Shown: piece by piece, positions 21,385 through 33,155 of the stretch
Position numbering within the stretch: position 1 is the stretch's first letter
Layout of the letters: each line of letters begins with the position of its first letter
Assembly: GCA_944548615.1 (NCBI GenBank)
Contig: OX155973.1
Location: 2,622,215-2,686,214, forward strand
Length of the DNA: 64,000 nt
Origin: Micropterix aruncella
Taxonomy: Eukaryota; Arthropoda; Insecta; Lepidoptera; Micropterigidae
Direction: 5' to 3'
The notes under the pieces: generated by a model
The model's database searches: none
Told to the model about the DNA's origin: nothing
The model's input: only the letters and a program-made list of their open reading frames with translations
Translations under genes and position numbers: made by a program

Positions 21385-22140
21385 TTTCAATTCCAATTAG
21401 GAACAATATTCGACCGTTGACTGAAATAACTGATAATGTTTTGAAACTTTGTTTTGTTTTGAAAATCTGACGTCATAGCTTTTTTTGTAATTTGAATTTT
21501 TCTTGTAATTTTCAGACAGCTTGAAACAATTTTGTTATTAAGTAAATAACTACGTATTAAGGAAATGAGTAATTGATGAAACATATTTTTTATAACATTA
21601 TTTTTTATTGCCACATTTGAAATATACGACCCTAAAATAGCCGAAAAAGACCCATGGGTCATTAAAATCAGAATGAGAAAAATAATTTTGGTTTATTAGC
21701 GGCCATCTTAAAAAACGGCCGCTATTTTGAGTCCGCTGTGCCAAATATGTTGGAACACGCGTGCAAAAGGATTTGATTTTATCACAATTTGCAGTTTCTT
21801 GCTATTTGCAATTTGCTATGAGTAATAAAATTATAAAATGCAGGTTACTTCGCTTTGGCGGGCGACCGTCTGTTCAGCGTTGTCAATGTATGCGATTTAC
21901 CCACCCGTGCGTGGCCGCTGCCGGCCAGCGTAAATTACCTACATTTGTGTAGCGGTCTGGGCTCGGCACCCTCTAAAGCAAATGGTTAAATTGTGGTGAC
22001 GCGTTTTTTTCATCTTTCAATAAAGTCTCATGCGAGTATTCAGACGAATGGTAAGATCAAATAATTGCATAAAAGCTGAACGTAATATACCGCTGATTTT
22101 TTGCTTTTTAGACTTTTATTGTTTTTTTTTATTTTGCTGT
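21385..22140. other. Non-coding stretch
   Basis: No recognised gene or repeat. Frames at 21387-21662 (-) and 21761-21952 (+) have no familiar motif. Confidence 0.35.
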
Positions 22141-22144
22141 TAAA

Positions 22145-22435
22145 AACCCAAGGAGATGCTGACGCCACGCGTTCAATTATGAAGCAGTCTGGCCATATGT
22201 TTTGAGTTCTTTTCTACATCGACTGTCTACTGATGAATGTTCAGCTTTACCAAAACACTTTAGGGGTACTAATTAAAATGACACCGTTCCTAGTTCGCCA
22301 GCGCCAGGTGTCCCGGAATCTGGCCTGCTGACTACCCCGTCATTTAATGCCAAAATACTGTTTGATCTGAAAGTATCAGCTTTTACAAAACTCTTGTACT
22401 TTTTTGTCGCTGGTTCTCCAACTTTAAACATCACC
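22145..22435 (+). repeat. Family R repeat, copy R2 (uninterrupted)
   Basis: It runs from GCTGACGCCACGCGTTCAAT to TTTTTTGTCGCTGG and gives the uninterrupted order of family R blocks. It therefore serves as the reference for the split copies at 31040-31740 and 51670-53000. Confidence 0.6.
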
Positions 22436-23519
22436 AAATATCGCGATATATATCGAACGTGTAGCATTCACCTCTGAGATGTTTCGTTTTATGTAGCATT
22501 TCAGACTCACCATTATATCGATTATTTGTCATAATTAATCACTGTTCGGTGTATTGTTTCTTGAACTCTAAAAGCACAAATCGGACTTTATTTCTGAAAT
22601 TTAACAAGGCGTACCATGAAACAATTTTAGATATTGTACCATAAACGCCGCTTAATTCGACGTAAGTTAACGACGATAATAGTAGTATTAATTATTCAAA
22701 ACTGCCAAAGACACGATGAAGTCACCACTGACATTTCCCCTTCATTTAAATGTAAGATATTTTCGGCAGCTCATCCATTATTACAAAGAATGTCTAAATT
22801 AGGCGACCCGGAGTGGATTTTATCGATTACATTATATTCTTTGTGCGAGAACGAGCGAGGTAACATTCTGGACGTATCATACAGGCCAGTAAATTTGTAC
22901 ACGAAAAGATCTCGACCTTGCAAAACGTCATGTAGTTCATTTTTTAATACCACCTGGCGTAGTGTCAACAGACTGAGGGTGGCTGTGGCGAGATATAGAG
23001 CCAATCTAGTCCGCTGGGGCTACACAGCGAATCCAATATGAAGACCACCTATCCTGCCCGCAGTTGTTAAGCCCCCATCACACAACAGGACGTAAAAAGG
23101 CGAACGAGAAGACCATCCAGCAGGCATATTTTGGAGAGACGTGTCCTAACCTGGCCCGGACACTTTAACGAACAAACGAACGTATATTTTGTTACGACTT
23201 ATGCCAATAGCAAGAGACCAAGTTTGTAGCTTCGAAATGACTGCGATTTTTTCACTTTTTTGGGTTTTGCTCACAGTATATATCATCTAAAAAAAGTTAC
23301 TGTTCAATTTCAAGTTGATTTAATTGCCTACCATTTAAATTCAAAGCTCGTTATGTCCAGAAATTTCCGAGATACCTACAACAGGTCTTCGAGAATTAGC
23401 ATTTTTACTGGCTGCCGCCTCAGAGTAGCTGTCGAAAACAACAGAAACATTGCTATCAAAGTACTTGTTTACATAGCTCTATTATATACCACTAACCAAG
23501 CAGGTTTTCGATCAAATTT
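22436..23519. other. Non-coding or unknown
   Basis: A + strand open frame at 22634-23041 (135 codons, ending NRLRVAVARYRANLVRWGY) shows no family I recognise and lacks clear splice or promoter signals. It is left uncalled. The rest has no feature. Confidence 0.3.
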
Positions 23520-24090
23520 CACTGGACACACTAGACTACACAGACTAGACTAGACAGACTAGACTAAACAGACTAGACTAGACAGACTAGACTATACGGA
23601 CTAGACTAGACAGAATAGACAGACTAGACTAGACATACCAGACTAGACAAACTAGACTAGACATACTAGACTAGACAGACTAGACTAGATAGACTGGACT
23701 AGACAGATTAGACTAAACAGACTAGACTAGACTATAAAGACTAGACTAGACAAGCTAGACTAGACAGACTAGACTAGGCAGACGAGAGTAAACATACTGG
23801 ACTAAACAGATTAGACTAAACAGACTAGACTAGAGAGGATGGATAAGACAGGCTAGACTAGACTAGACATACTAGACTAGACTAGACAAGCTAGACTAGA
23901 CAGATTAGACTAGACAGACTAGGGTAGACAGGCTAGACTAGACACACTAAACTAGACAGACTAGGGTGACATAGTGGTTAGGTTGCCTGATCTTACATTG
24001 TAAGGTTCGATTCACGGTGGGAAACCATTTTCCATTGGGATAAAATTAGCAGAATTGCATTTCAATTCTGTCGATCGATTGCAATAACAA

Positions 24091-24137
<47 letters not shown>

Positions 24138-24265
24138 TACTTGCACACACATAAACACACTTCATAGTGGTCGGTTGTAAGAGATTGTCGTTTAATAATA
24201 AACCCGCACATATTGTAATTTAGGATAAAGAGTAGAAACAAACAAACTAGACTAGACTAGACAGT
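23520..24265 (+). repeat. AGACTAGAC satellite array
   Basis: Irregular tandem repeats of AGACTAGAC and AGACTAGACT, with variants (CATACTAGAC, AAGCTAGAC), cover about 23520-23963 and resume at 24242-24265 after a SINE insertion. Confidence 0.85.
23964..24240 (+). mobile_element. tRNA-derived SINE, copy 2, inside the satellite
   Basis: A GTGACATAGTGGTTAGG head with B-box-like GGTTCGATTC is followed by the same body as 10997-11256, a long CA repeat (24085-24134) and an ending GATAAAGAGTAGAAAC. The array sequence AAACTAGAC resumes immediately after. The SINE therefore inserted into a pre-existing satellite. Confidence 0.8.
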
Positions 24266-24486
24266 CTAGTCAACAGCGGCGGTTGCAACATCGCCAAAAC
24301 GCCGGGTGCTACAAATTTCACGCGGAAAAATCATTTTATCTTATTTATAAAGTCAAACAACCGCGATAGTCTTCTATTTCATTATTATTGTTATCTCGTG
24401 GCGATATCTGACGGTTAAATCTTTAAAACTCGAAGACTTTTTCGCACGCAACATTCTCCCCTTCTTCAGAAAGGCAGCAAGCTTAC

Positions 24487-24680
24487 CCAAAAGTCATTGC
24501 AGCAATCACAGATAGCACCCGTGGCGGCAAATGTTGAATAACTTCACAGTATATCTCACATACAGAACTATTTCAACCGAACAAAATATCACGCACACGA
24601 TCACACACGATTTTTGGCCAAAACCGCAGCGTCAGCCACTTTACTGTATAAGGCGTTAGCGTCGACTGAACGGACTGACT
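24487..24680 (-). promoter_or_regulatory. Candidate promoter and first exon (minus strand)
   Basis: Read on the minus strand, a GC-rich upstream block leads into GTCAGTCCGTTCAGTCGACG, which contains insect-initiator-like TCAGT strings. About 180 bases later comes ATGACTTTTGG followed by a donor-like GTAAGC (24486-24481). The layout resembles an insect promoter with a short first exon. It faces towards the minus-strand exons at 7 and 1.5 kb, but no sequence link is shown. Hypothesis only. Confidence 0.25.
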
Positions 24681-24971
24681 AAAAAAACTGAATCTTCCTC
24701 TGCGCTGAGTCGATTCGTAAAAGTCGCAGACCGACGCGACGCCCGGCGTCGACTAGAGCCGTGGCGTCATCGCGTGTCTATTTTTACGCGCCAACTCACA
24801 GTAATGACAACATTATTAATGTCATCCGCTAATGGCTGCTTTGCTGGTGGAATTGGTTAGGCTTTATTAAAACAAATAAAACAGCCAAGTATTAACTATG
24901 GTATAATTGGGTGGGGTGGGTGCTGCAAAACCCTCCTGACGCCACTTCTAACAGCGCAAAAATGTATTTTA

Positions 24972-25716
24972 AAAATCATGCATCGCAAACCATATCAATA
25001 TTCTTCTAATGAACTCTTTAAAGAGGCTCAAGTTTTGGATGCTAGATTATTATTTATTAAAACTGCACTACGTTGGGTTTTTGTGGCCAAACAAATAAAT
25101 CTTTTATTATTACGCACACGAAACCCACTAGACATTTCCTATGAGTGATAATTTGAATGTACCTAGGATGAAGACGACTTTCGGACAGCAACACTACTCT
25201 TTCATAGCTACAAAAGTTTATAATAAATTAAGCAGTGACATAAAAACCAGCCCCAATTGTCATTTGTTTAAAAGCAAAATAAATAAATGGCTGTTGCAAG
25301 AAGAGCGTTTATCTATCCATGCCATGATCGATGTAGTAGAATAAGTTGAAGTTGACTTAACATGTATTGTGTTTTTATGTATGTATGTGTGTATATGTGT
25401 ATTCTAATGTATTTAGTATTTCTATTTCCTATATAATATTGTATTTTTTTATGAAAAATTTATTATTATATATATTTATTATTATTATATATATTTTTCA
25501 ATTATCATTATTATTATTGTGTTTGGTTGGTTCATCGACCCTCGCTTTAAATGTAAAAATATAAATTGCTTGCCCTGGAACGGGTATATCCCAGTTGGGC
25601 AGCACTAGCCAGTGAATGAAAGAGGAAAGTATTTGAAATTCTTTTCAATATTATAATTATTGTAAATGGTTAATTTGATAATTCCAATAAAATAAATAAA
25701 TAAATAAATAAATGGC
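24972..25716 (+). pseudogene. Family L LINE 3' end, copy L2
   Basis: The + strand carries LDARLLFIKTALRWVFVAKQ with a frameshift, then MNVPRMKTTFGQQHYSFIA, YNKLSSDIKTSPNCHLFKSK and NKWLLQEERLSIHAM, the C-terminal block of an L2/CR1-like ORF2. The 3' UTR has the CCCTGGAACGGGTATATCCC motif and ends in AATAAATAAATAAATAAAT (25688-25716), a short tandem tail usual for L2/CR1-like LINEs. The copy is 5' truncated. Confidence 0.8.
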
Positions 25717-25769
25717 GCTTATTACGATAACTTAATAGTAAAAACACAATTTTAAAAACAAGCTTTTAT

Positions 25770-26330
25770 TAAAATGCCCTGTCCCGAGCCAACTCTGGCT
25801 GCGACAGCCGTCATAGTGGAACTTAAAACGGGCTATCATAATTGAATGCTATACTATACAGGATTTCGTGTTTGTGCTGTTGATCGTCGAAGAGTCCCCT
25901 CGTTGGAAGCCAACCCTGGGTGCAGCAGCCCTGTCACCATGAACGGGCTCTCATAATTGAATGCGTATATAAAATGTCGTTTCTGTTCTGTTGACCGTTG
26001 AGAAGTCCCCTCGTCGGGAGCCTACTTCAGGTCCAATATGTATGTAATACTTATTCCTATCTGTTTCAAGCATATTTCACTTTCACTTAATTTAAAGCTA
26101 ACTATTTTTAAATGTCTTTATTTTTGTTTGTTTTTTTATTTTATTTTATTATTTTTAATGTTTTAAAGGATTTTTGGAATTATTGCAGTAGGTACAGGAA
26201 CCTTTCTCAGGAATCGAAAAAATAAAGAAATACTACTAAATTCGATCATTGCAATGCTAAATGTGAAAGAAAAAAGCTTCGGACGCCTAAAATTTCAAGA
26301 CCAAATTTACATACGAAAAAAGTTTTTTTG
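25770..26330 (-). repeat. Family H repeat with about 120-bp internal units, copy 1
   Basis: Two tandem units contain CATAATTGAATGC, CTGTTGACCGTTGAGAAGTC and CCAACCCTGGGTGCAGCAGC. They are followed by about 300 bp (26030-26330) that is nearly identical to 55765-56035. A related copy in the opposite orientation is at 28518-29000. No gene. Confidence 0.7.
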
Positions 26331-26679
26331 AACTGAATTTTTAAGCTTGTTTTAAAAAAACTAATCTAACCTACCGCCAAATAGGTGTTTATGTATTATT
26401 TAAAATGAAAAAAAAAACCTAACCTACCGAAATGTATGGGTTTGGCGCTTTTTTGAATGCCTATATCTCGCTTATTTATTGAGACCGAATAAATATTATT
26501 GCAGATTCGGAATCAGCGTGGTGAATATAGTCTGGTGACGTTAAAAAATCAACAATCTAGAAGAGGTTCCTATGCTGCAATAATACCGGATTTTTTTATC
26601 GATTAAACGAAGGATCAGCCACTTCAATCCTTTTTCAAAAAGTTCCGAAAAAGAGGGACGAGTAGCCGTTCATTTTCTA
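26331..26679. other. Non-coding; includes repeat shared with 11.6 kb
   Basis: The interval 26445-26600 is the inverted partner of 11610-11760. Two CTAACCTACCG-containing strings lie at 26357 and 26419. Nothing else is recognised. Confidence 0.4.
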
Positions 26680-26996
26680 TATGTCTCTTGCTATTTTATT
26701 ACTATGTTTATCTGTCTAGTGAAAATAATTTTAAAATTCGTCAGTCTCGCTTGAACTACCATTATTTAAATAAATAATACATTAGCTGGTAATATGTCAT
26801 AATAATGGAAAAGTTCGTCGTGTCTGAATTTAAGTCTAATACTATTTGGAACTAACATTTTTAATAAACTGTGTTGTATGATCTTATATACTGTGAGATA
26901 CATACGTAAGATTTTAAAAGTATTGCCGTATGTTGTAATTCCGTAAGCAATAATAGAATCGACTAGGGGAAATACAGTATTTGAGAATGAATTAAG
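26680..26996 (-). pseudogene. LINE reverse transcriptase C-terminal fragment
   Basis: The minus strand reads VDSIIAYGITTYGNTFK, YKIIQHSLLKMLVPNS and LKFRHDELFHYYDILP, matching the end of the thumb region of Jockey/CR1-like ORF2 (Y.SIISYGI..WG block). It is short and damaged, without catalytic motifs or a clear 3' tail. Confidence 0.55.
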
Positions 26997-27842
26997 AGGC
27001 CGTGGCGGCCAAAAGCTATATGAAGCATAATTTTGTGGCCTGGTTGTGAGAACACGAAAAAGAATTTTAATACAATTATGCCGGATTTTAAAAACCCGGT
27101 CCTTAAGCTATCATTTCGCCAAAACGAAATTGGTAAATTAATTCCATATTGTAAATTATCTTTATTATGTTACTGTTTTCCAAAAAAATAAAAACGAGCG
27201 AGATTTGTCTTCAGTTTTTGAAAAACTTTTAGATGATTCTCAATATTAAAAAATACTATTTACACCAGGGTCTATTCGCATAGTACCAAGAGAGTTTTTG
27301 GAACTTCCATACAAAAAAATGTTTGAAATTACGTAATTTGCAGAAATGTTATGGCCAAACATTATGTTTTTTCTATTTATTAAAAATACTTTTGAGTGAT
27401 AACAAAAATAACACAGTGATCTTAAGTTATTTTATTATTGTAATCTAATTTTTACTCTATAAAAAACTATTCATTTGATAATTTATTATATTATAATTGA
27501 AAAGCCAAATCGACTATATTAGACGACGCGCGAAGCCGAAATCGTCCTTTGTAATCGCCCACTGCCAACGGTAGGACGTATTCCCTTGTCGCCGCGGTAT
27601 ACCTATACATCTTTATGTATATATCGAAAGCGCGCGGTCGCGTAGCATTGCAAAAATACCTAAATTTGTAGTCGCGTAAACTCGGAAGGGAGCCTTAAAG
27701 TGGTAGATTTTTACAATTATTTGCAATTTTATAAGTCTCTTGCATACTTTATTAATATAAACTTGTGTCTTAATGTCTTGTATTTTTTTTTCAAAATTAT
27801 GATAATTTCCATTGACGTGGAATCAATAGTCAATTTCGTATG
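26997..27842. other. Non-coding stretch
   Basis: AT-rich with a GC-rich patch at 27520-27660. No recognised feature. It ends at the TA target site of a Tc1-like element. Confidence 0.35.
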
Positions 27843-28084
27843 TACAGTACCGTGCTTATCATTTGGAACAAAGAGTATTTTTCTTCGAAAAGTGCTTTAT
27901 TGGGCAAAAACATACAAAAACAGTACTAGTAGTTACAGATTGTTAGTTTTAATATAGAATGTGTCCTTCTTTTGCGTTGATAGCACCTTTCACTTTTGTA
28001 GGCATAGAATTTACCAGGTTTTGACAGCTTCCTTTCAGTCATTATCGTGAAACCAGATTTGCTATAACTACCAGTTCTGTTTCT

Positions 28085-28518
28085 AACCGACTAATAAATT
28101 AATAGTTTAAAAAAAAACACTAAAAACACGCTTTGCGGCCAACTATACGACGACGCGACGCGGCCAACTATACGACACCATTACTTGTAGTACTTTCCAC
28201 ACACCATTACATCTACATTACTTGGTATGCGCATCATCACTTCGCACCAACCAAAGTTCATTCCAACACTTTTCTAACAAGTCCAAACACAGCTATGATA
28301 CGATGTTCCATCATGAAGTTCCAGTTCATATCTTCCGACTCCATCATCAGATCAGTTCGACAGTACCATATTATTGTATTGTCATCAGAACTACATACAG
28401 CTGCAAATTTTCATGACGCTACGATCCTTGGAATATGGTTAAATTAGTTACCTTATAAATTAGATTCCATTACATAGTTAGTTACATACAGGTCGACCTA
28501 ATAAAAGCGTGTTAAAAA
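28085..28518 (+). repeat. Family T2 repeat, copy 2
   Basis: This is the reverse complement of 2118-2530, with AAAACACGCTTTGCGGCC at the left and CTAATAAAAGCGTGTTAA at the right. It sits inside the Tc1-like shell. Confidence 0.6.
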
Positions 28519-29000
28519 AGAGGAAGTTATGAATTCGGTTGTATATTTTTATGTTTGTTACCTCAGAATTGAAATGATTTACTTACAGATTGATCCCATT
28601 TTTATCAAAATCCTGTTCTGATGATGGGATCCATGAGCAATTGAGGGAACTCCTCAAATATTATCATATGGTTGAAAATTTACATGTTGGTTCAATTCTG
28701 ATGACAATGCATTTTTTTAAAAATAAGCATGACCTGATTCTACAAGCTGGTTTGGCTCCCGACGAGGGGACTCCCAGCACAGACACGAAATTTTGTATAT
28801 ACATTCAATTACGACAGCCCAATCTAAGTTTCACCAAGACAGGACTGCGGCACCCAGGGTTGGCTTCCAACGAGGGAACTCCTCAACGGTCAACAGCACA
28901 GACACAAAAAAATATACGCATTCAATTATGATAACCCGTTCTAAGTATCATCATGACATGGTTGCTACACTTATTTAAAAAAAATGGAGTAGGTTTTTTT
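28518..29000 (+). repeat. Family H repeat, copy 2
   Basis: It contains GAATTCGGTTGTAT, a CTCAATTGCTCATGG-type block, then about two units with TTGGCTTCCAACGAGG and CGGTCAACAGCACAGACAC. The opposite orientation is seen at 55400-56310, where the end reads CAACCGAATTGATCCTCC and AAAGTCGGTTAAAA, an end I associate with lepidopteran repeats. Confidence 0.55.
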
Positions 29001-29662
29001 TGTTAAAATTGTGTCTATTATTGTATGTTTATGTTTAAACATAAAGTTTAAAGTTAAATAACTTCTATTTTAATCCTATTCTGAACACTTCATTTTATAG
29101 ACAAGTTACTTACTGACTATGTAACATGATTTAGGAATTATTGCTTTTATTTCTATATTTTTATTCTGATTATTATTTGATTCTTTCCAAATATGACTCC
29201 TTGATTATTATTATTGTTATTGATTTATTTATTTGCGTGATCATTCAATGGCTTTGCCTTTCTATTATCTTTTCTTTTTTATTAATAGATTTATACTCTT
29301 TTTTTTTTTGGATTTGGTATTTCTATTTTTGATATTTCTTAATGCTCTTTTTAATATTTAGACAATGTAATGGTTGATTTTGTATAGTTTATTGACTTTC
29401 AGATTTCTAACGTGATTTAATTTTATTTTTGCCAGATATATATGTTTAAAATATGAATATTATAAAAAATGTATTTATTAATTGTAAGTTCTATACCCTC
29501 GCCGGTTTTTTTTTTGAATAAATAAACTTTGAACTTTGAACTTATGTCCAATAAAGCACTATTCGAAGAAATATACTCTTTGTACTAATAAATTCGTACG
29601 GTACTGTACTATGCACTACCACCAATATACATGTATCATTACTAAATGGTCGGTTAGCTGTA

Positions 29663-29902
29663 AGAAATTACTTAGTCAGCCGTCGTGAACAATTATGTGA
29701 TCAATAAAAAAATGCATTGTAAAAAGAACAGATATTGCACAAAATTACGGCATCACGTAGGCTTTTACGCGGGCGTAGCCGCAGAAATTACTTAGTCAGC
29801 CGTCGTGAACAATTATGTGATCAATAAAAAAATGCATTGTAAAAAGAACAGATATTGCACAAAATTACGGCATCACGTAGGCTTTTACGCGGGCGTAGCC
29901 GC
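29663..29902 (+). repeat. Perfect 120-bp tandem duplication
   Basis: 29663-29782 and 29783-29902 are identical as read, with period exactly 120. The unit begins AGAAATTACTTAGTCAGCCG and ends CGCGGGCGTAGCCGC. The absence of divergence suggests a very recent duplication or an assembly artefact. Confidence 0.9.
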
Positions 29903-31035
29903 TGACATAGCATAGCAAAGTTATAAATTTGCATGTCGTTTCATTGATACGTCACCGGTAGCGGTAAATATTACCTTTATGATAACTCGTAATTCTGTGA
30001 TAACCGCCGGGATATAAATCAAGCCGTTATCGCTTGTATTTTGCATAACGATTCTCATATTAGAAAAGCGAAATTCACGTAACGGCGAAATTACGATAAA
30101 ACAGGTGTTTATTGTTAAATATAACGCCGCCATATTTTATTAAAATTACACATAGATCATCGTGTATCAGTGGATTAGATCTAACCACAAACTAATTTAT
30201 GCTTTAGATATAGCCAAGAGGCAGCGACAAAAAAGTGCAAGAGTTTTGTAAAAGCGAATACTTTCAGATCAGACAGTATTTTGACCATGGGATCTATAGT
30301 CAGCAGGCCAGCATCCCACAAAATTCGAAATTTTCCGTTGATTGATGGGAGAAATCGACTACATCTCTTTCTGTAATAGGTTTTAAAAAACGATTTTCAA
30401 TTTGACTAAAATGTATTGACTATTAATATTATTAGGTAGGCACTTATTAATTATGCCTTGACTATTTTTATTTACAATATAATCACTAAGACATTTTATT
30501 TTACTTTTTGACAACCGTCACATTTTTTTTGTTATTCTTGACATTACATTTAATAATGTTATACTAAAAAAACCTTATTTTTATCGGTATTTTAAAGAAT
30601 TAATTACTGTGTGTTTTTTATCTGGTAAACTAAACGGTGAGACTCGATTTAATTCTACAATAATACCTTCTGTATTCTTACGAGTAACCTTTTATGTTTT
30701 GATTCAATGATATCACGGCCAAATGTAAACAACTGTCTATACAACCATGTATTAGTTTTTAGGATAATACATTATTTGATTTGATTTGATTTGAAATCTT
30801 TTTATATTTTAACGTATGAAGGCGAAAAATCAAAGAAGTTTTACTAAGGTTTAAAACAAACGAATATAAAAGTGTTTATTCGCTCATAAATTTCTGATTA
30901 CCGTAAGACGCACGGTCGTTATCCTGACTTCTATGAACTGCTGACTATCCTGACTTCTATGCAATCGATGTCTGACTGTTTGGTTCATGTATAGGATGAA
31001 GTAAATTGTCATATTTCCAAATTTCAGCTTTTGCA
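29903..31035. other. Mostly non-coding; short family R piece
   Basis: The interval 30205-30330 (-) is a family R fragment (GAGGCAGCGACAAAAAAGTG to CAGCAGGCCAGCATCCC). 30772-30794 is a GATTT tandem tail, perhaps of a lost LINE. The rest is unassigned. Confidence 0.4.
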
Positions 31036-31039
31036 AATC

Positions 31040-31745
31040 AATTGCAGGGACTTCATTTTTGTGACATGTATGGAGTAGTGCTGACGCCAGGTGTTCTATT
31101 ATTAAGCAGTCTGACCATTTGTTTCGAGTTCTTTCACTGTCTGCTGAAGGGAGTTAATGGGCCCTTGCTGAGTTGGCCACGAAGACCCATTTTGTTCAGG
31201 GTTGGTCACACTCACGGGTCAACACCCATCCGACGGCCTCCACGCATGAAGTGTGAGCCTGGGTAGGACTCTGGCCCTCAGGGCTAGTTTCCCTTAGGAA
31301 TCGAGAGACTGGAGTAATCTGGTCACAATTGGAAGTAAGGGCGTGACGGTAAGCCCGCTGGGTAACACTCCTGGCTACCTCGCGGTTAAGGCGTTGGCCT
31401 CTTACGGGTTTGTGGCGGAGCTAGACAGTGGACTGTTTTGTCCAAGTCTTCTGCGCTCACTCCAGGGAGATAGAACGACTAATCGTTAAAACTTCCTGAG
31501 GTGACGGGTTCGCCCGCTGTAGTCGATAACCCTAGTTGTCTGCTGATGAATTTTTAGCTTTTACAAAACACTTCAAGGGTACTAATAAAAATCATACCTT
31601 TCCTAGTACGCCAGCGACGGCTGTCTCGGAGTCTGGCCTGCTGACTCTACCCCAGCATCTATGATCAAAAGACTGTCTGATCTGAAAGTATCAGCTTTTA
31701 CAAAACTCTTGCACTTTTTGGTCGCTGGCTCCCTAACTATTACAA
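31040..31745 (+). repeat. Family R repeat, copy R4, split by family A
   Basis: Family R blocks flank the family A insertion at 31148-31536. The order matches the uninterrupted copy at 22145-22435 once the insertion and one duplication copy are removed. Confidence 0.65.
31148..31536 (+). repeat. Family A repeat, copy A3 (internally deleted)
   Basis: A 10-bp duplication TGTCTGCTGA flanks it (31138-31147 and 31537-31546). The start AGGGAGTTAATGGGCCC and the hairpin end are present, but the middle (from the GCGCTCC block to the GACCTCGAAC block) is missing. Confidence 0.75.
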
Positions 31746-31749
31746 GATA

Positions 31750-33155
31750 TGGAACGGGTTCCTAATCATTCCGTGCTTAAGCTTTGTCGGTCAAACTTTA
31801 TGTCATCAGGCTTGCCCAACCCACGGTTCAACCTATCTAGTAGCCTCCTCGTAGAGGAACTTTATCTGTAAGGACCGCTTAAAGCTTCGGCCACGGCTGT
31901 AATCCTACAGTCGGAGGCGGTTGGGATCAGAAGATCGAGGATTAGGGGAATACCTCGGACGGAACCGGGTGGTTCAAGTGCCAGGCTGTGTCAGCCACGC
32001 TGACGCATTCCGGCGAATAACCAGGGGGGGGTCTAGAGATGTATGTTTATTATGACAGCGAAGGTCGTTGTCGACCTGACGTCATCTATCCATGAATCAA
32101 TCCATGGCCACCCGATCCAGCGTGACCATTGCGCGCAAAGGGCGCCTCGGTTCGCGATATATTTAAACTGAATAACCGCTTACGTCAGGTAGAGGCCGTG
32201 CAAGCGGCCTCGAACCAGTGACTAGACTGGGGACAACTTGCGGTGTCAACTACAACGGGCGAGCCCGTCACCAAAGGACGTTTTAACGATTTTTTCGTTC
32301 TGTCGCCCTGCAGTGAACGTAGAAGACTTTGGACAGAACAATCCAACGTCCAGCCACGTCACAACCCGCAAGAAGCCAACGCCTTTACCGCGAGATGGCC
32401 AGTAATGTTACCTGGCGGGCCGACAAACGCGCCCTTGCTTCCAATTGTGACCAGATTTCTCCGGTCTCTCGATTGGTTCCGAGTTCGAGGTCGCTTGCGC
32501 GGTCCTCTCCCTTACGAAGCGGTGAAACGGTGTACGCCGAATCTATCGCGGACCAAGGCGTCCTTTGCCCGACTCTGAACCGGGATCGGATGGCCAATGG
32601 TCATTTCAAGAGCAGTCGCCGTAAGGTAGGCAACCACCCCCGCTCTATAGGAAACAATACAGTTCCCAGACTCCCCCGACTGTTAGTCGGAGAGCATAGT
32701 CGATTGGCTTGCTCCGCTCGGTGCGCAGACCGTCCAGGAGCGCCAGAGGTTTGATTCCCAGGGGAGATTGGTTGACCCAGTGTCCTACCCAGGTTCGCAC
32801 CCCATGCGTGGAGGCCATCGGATGGGTGTTGACCCGTGAGTGTGACCGACCCTGAACACATGGGTCATCGTGGCCACCTCATCATGGGCCCATTAGCTCC
32901 CATTAGACTGGAGACAGTGAAAAAATCGGCCATATCTGGTAGTAAGGGCGTGAGACTGGCCCGCCCGTGTAACTTTCCAGTGCCTCGCAGTAAGGCGTTG
33001 GCCTCTCTCAGGCGTGTTGGCAGAGCTAGAATGTGGACTGTGTGGTTTCTAAGTCTACGTAATCACCCCAAGGTTAAAAGAACGATTGTATATCGTTATA
33101 CCTTCCTGGGGTGTCGGGTTCGCCTGTTGCAGTTGGCAGCTCCAAAGTGCACATG
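31750..33155. repeat. Cluster of family A copies A4 (+), A5 (-), A6 (+)
   Basis: A4 (about 31800-32235, +) is divergent. A5 (32236-32900, -) is close to A1 and A11 and runs from the hairpin end (ACAACGGGCGAGCCCGT) to its start (GGGCCCATTAGCTCCC). A6 (about 32905-33152, +) is divergent and ends in a CGGGTTCGCCTG hairpin relic. Frames in A5 (for example 32329-32754) are shadows of repeat sequence. Confidence 0.65.

Larger units (their letters stand above)
27845..29606 (-). mobile_element. Tc1-like transposon shell, filled with other repeats
   Basis: Inverted ends of about 60 bp start CAGTACCGT and contain ACAAAGAGTAT and GTGCTTTATTGG on both sides. TA dinucleotides flank them (27843-27844 and 29607-29608). 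On the minus strand 27957-28080 encodes HDND followed by NLVNSMPTKVKGAINAKEGH, the third catalytic region and C-terminus of a Tc1-type transposase, with a stop between. The remainder of the transposase has been replaced by a T2 repeat (28085-28518), a family H copy (28518-29000) and a LINE-like tail with TTTGAACTTTGAAC (29510-29541). Not functional. Confidence 0.7.

Noticed and set aside
22634..23041. 135-codon + strand frame
   Set aside because: No recognised family, no clear splice or promoter signals, and composition like its flanks. Not strong enough to call.
23520..23963. AGACTAGAC array as a telomeric repeat
   Set aside because: The insect telomere repeat is TTAGG; this array is irregular and internal.
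32243..32861. Overlapping open frames in family A copies, repeated at 49694-50143 and 51780-52293
   Set aside because: They recur because the repeat recurs; the frames shift, differ in length and lie on both strands, with no conserved protein.
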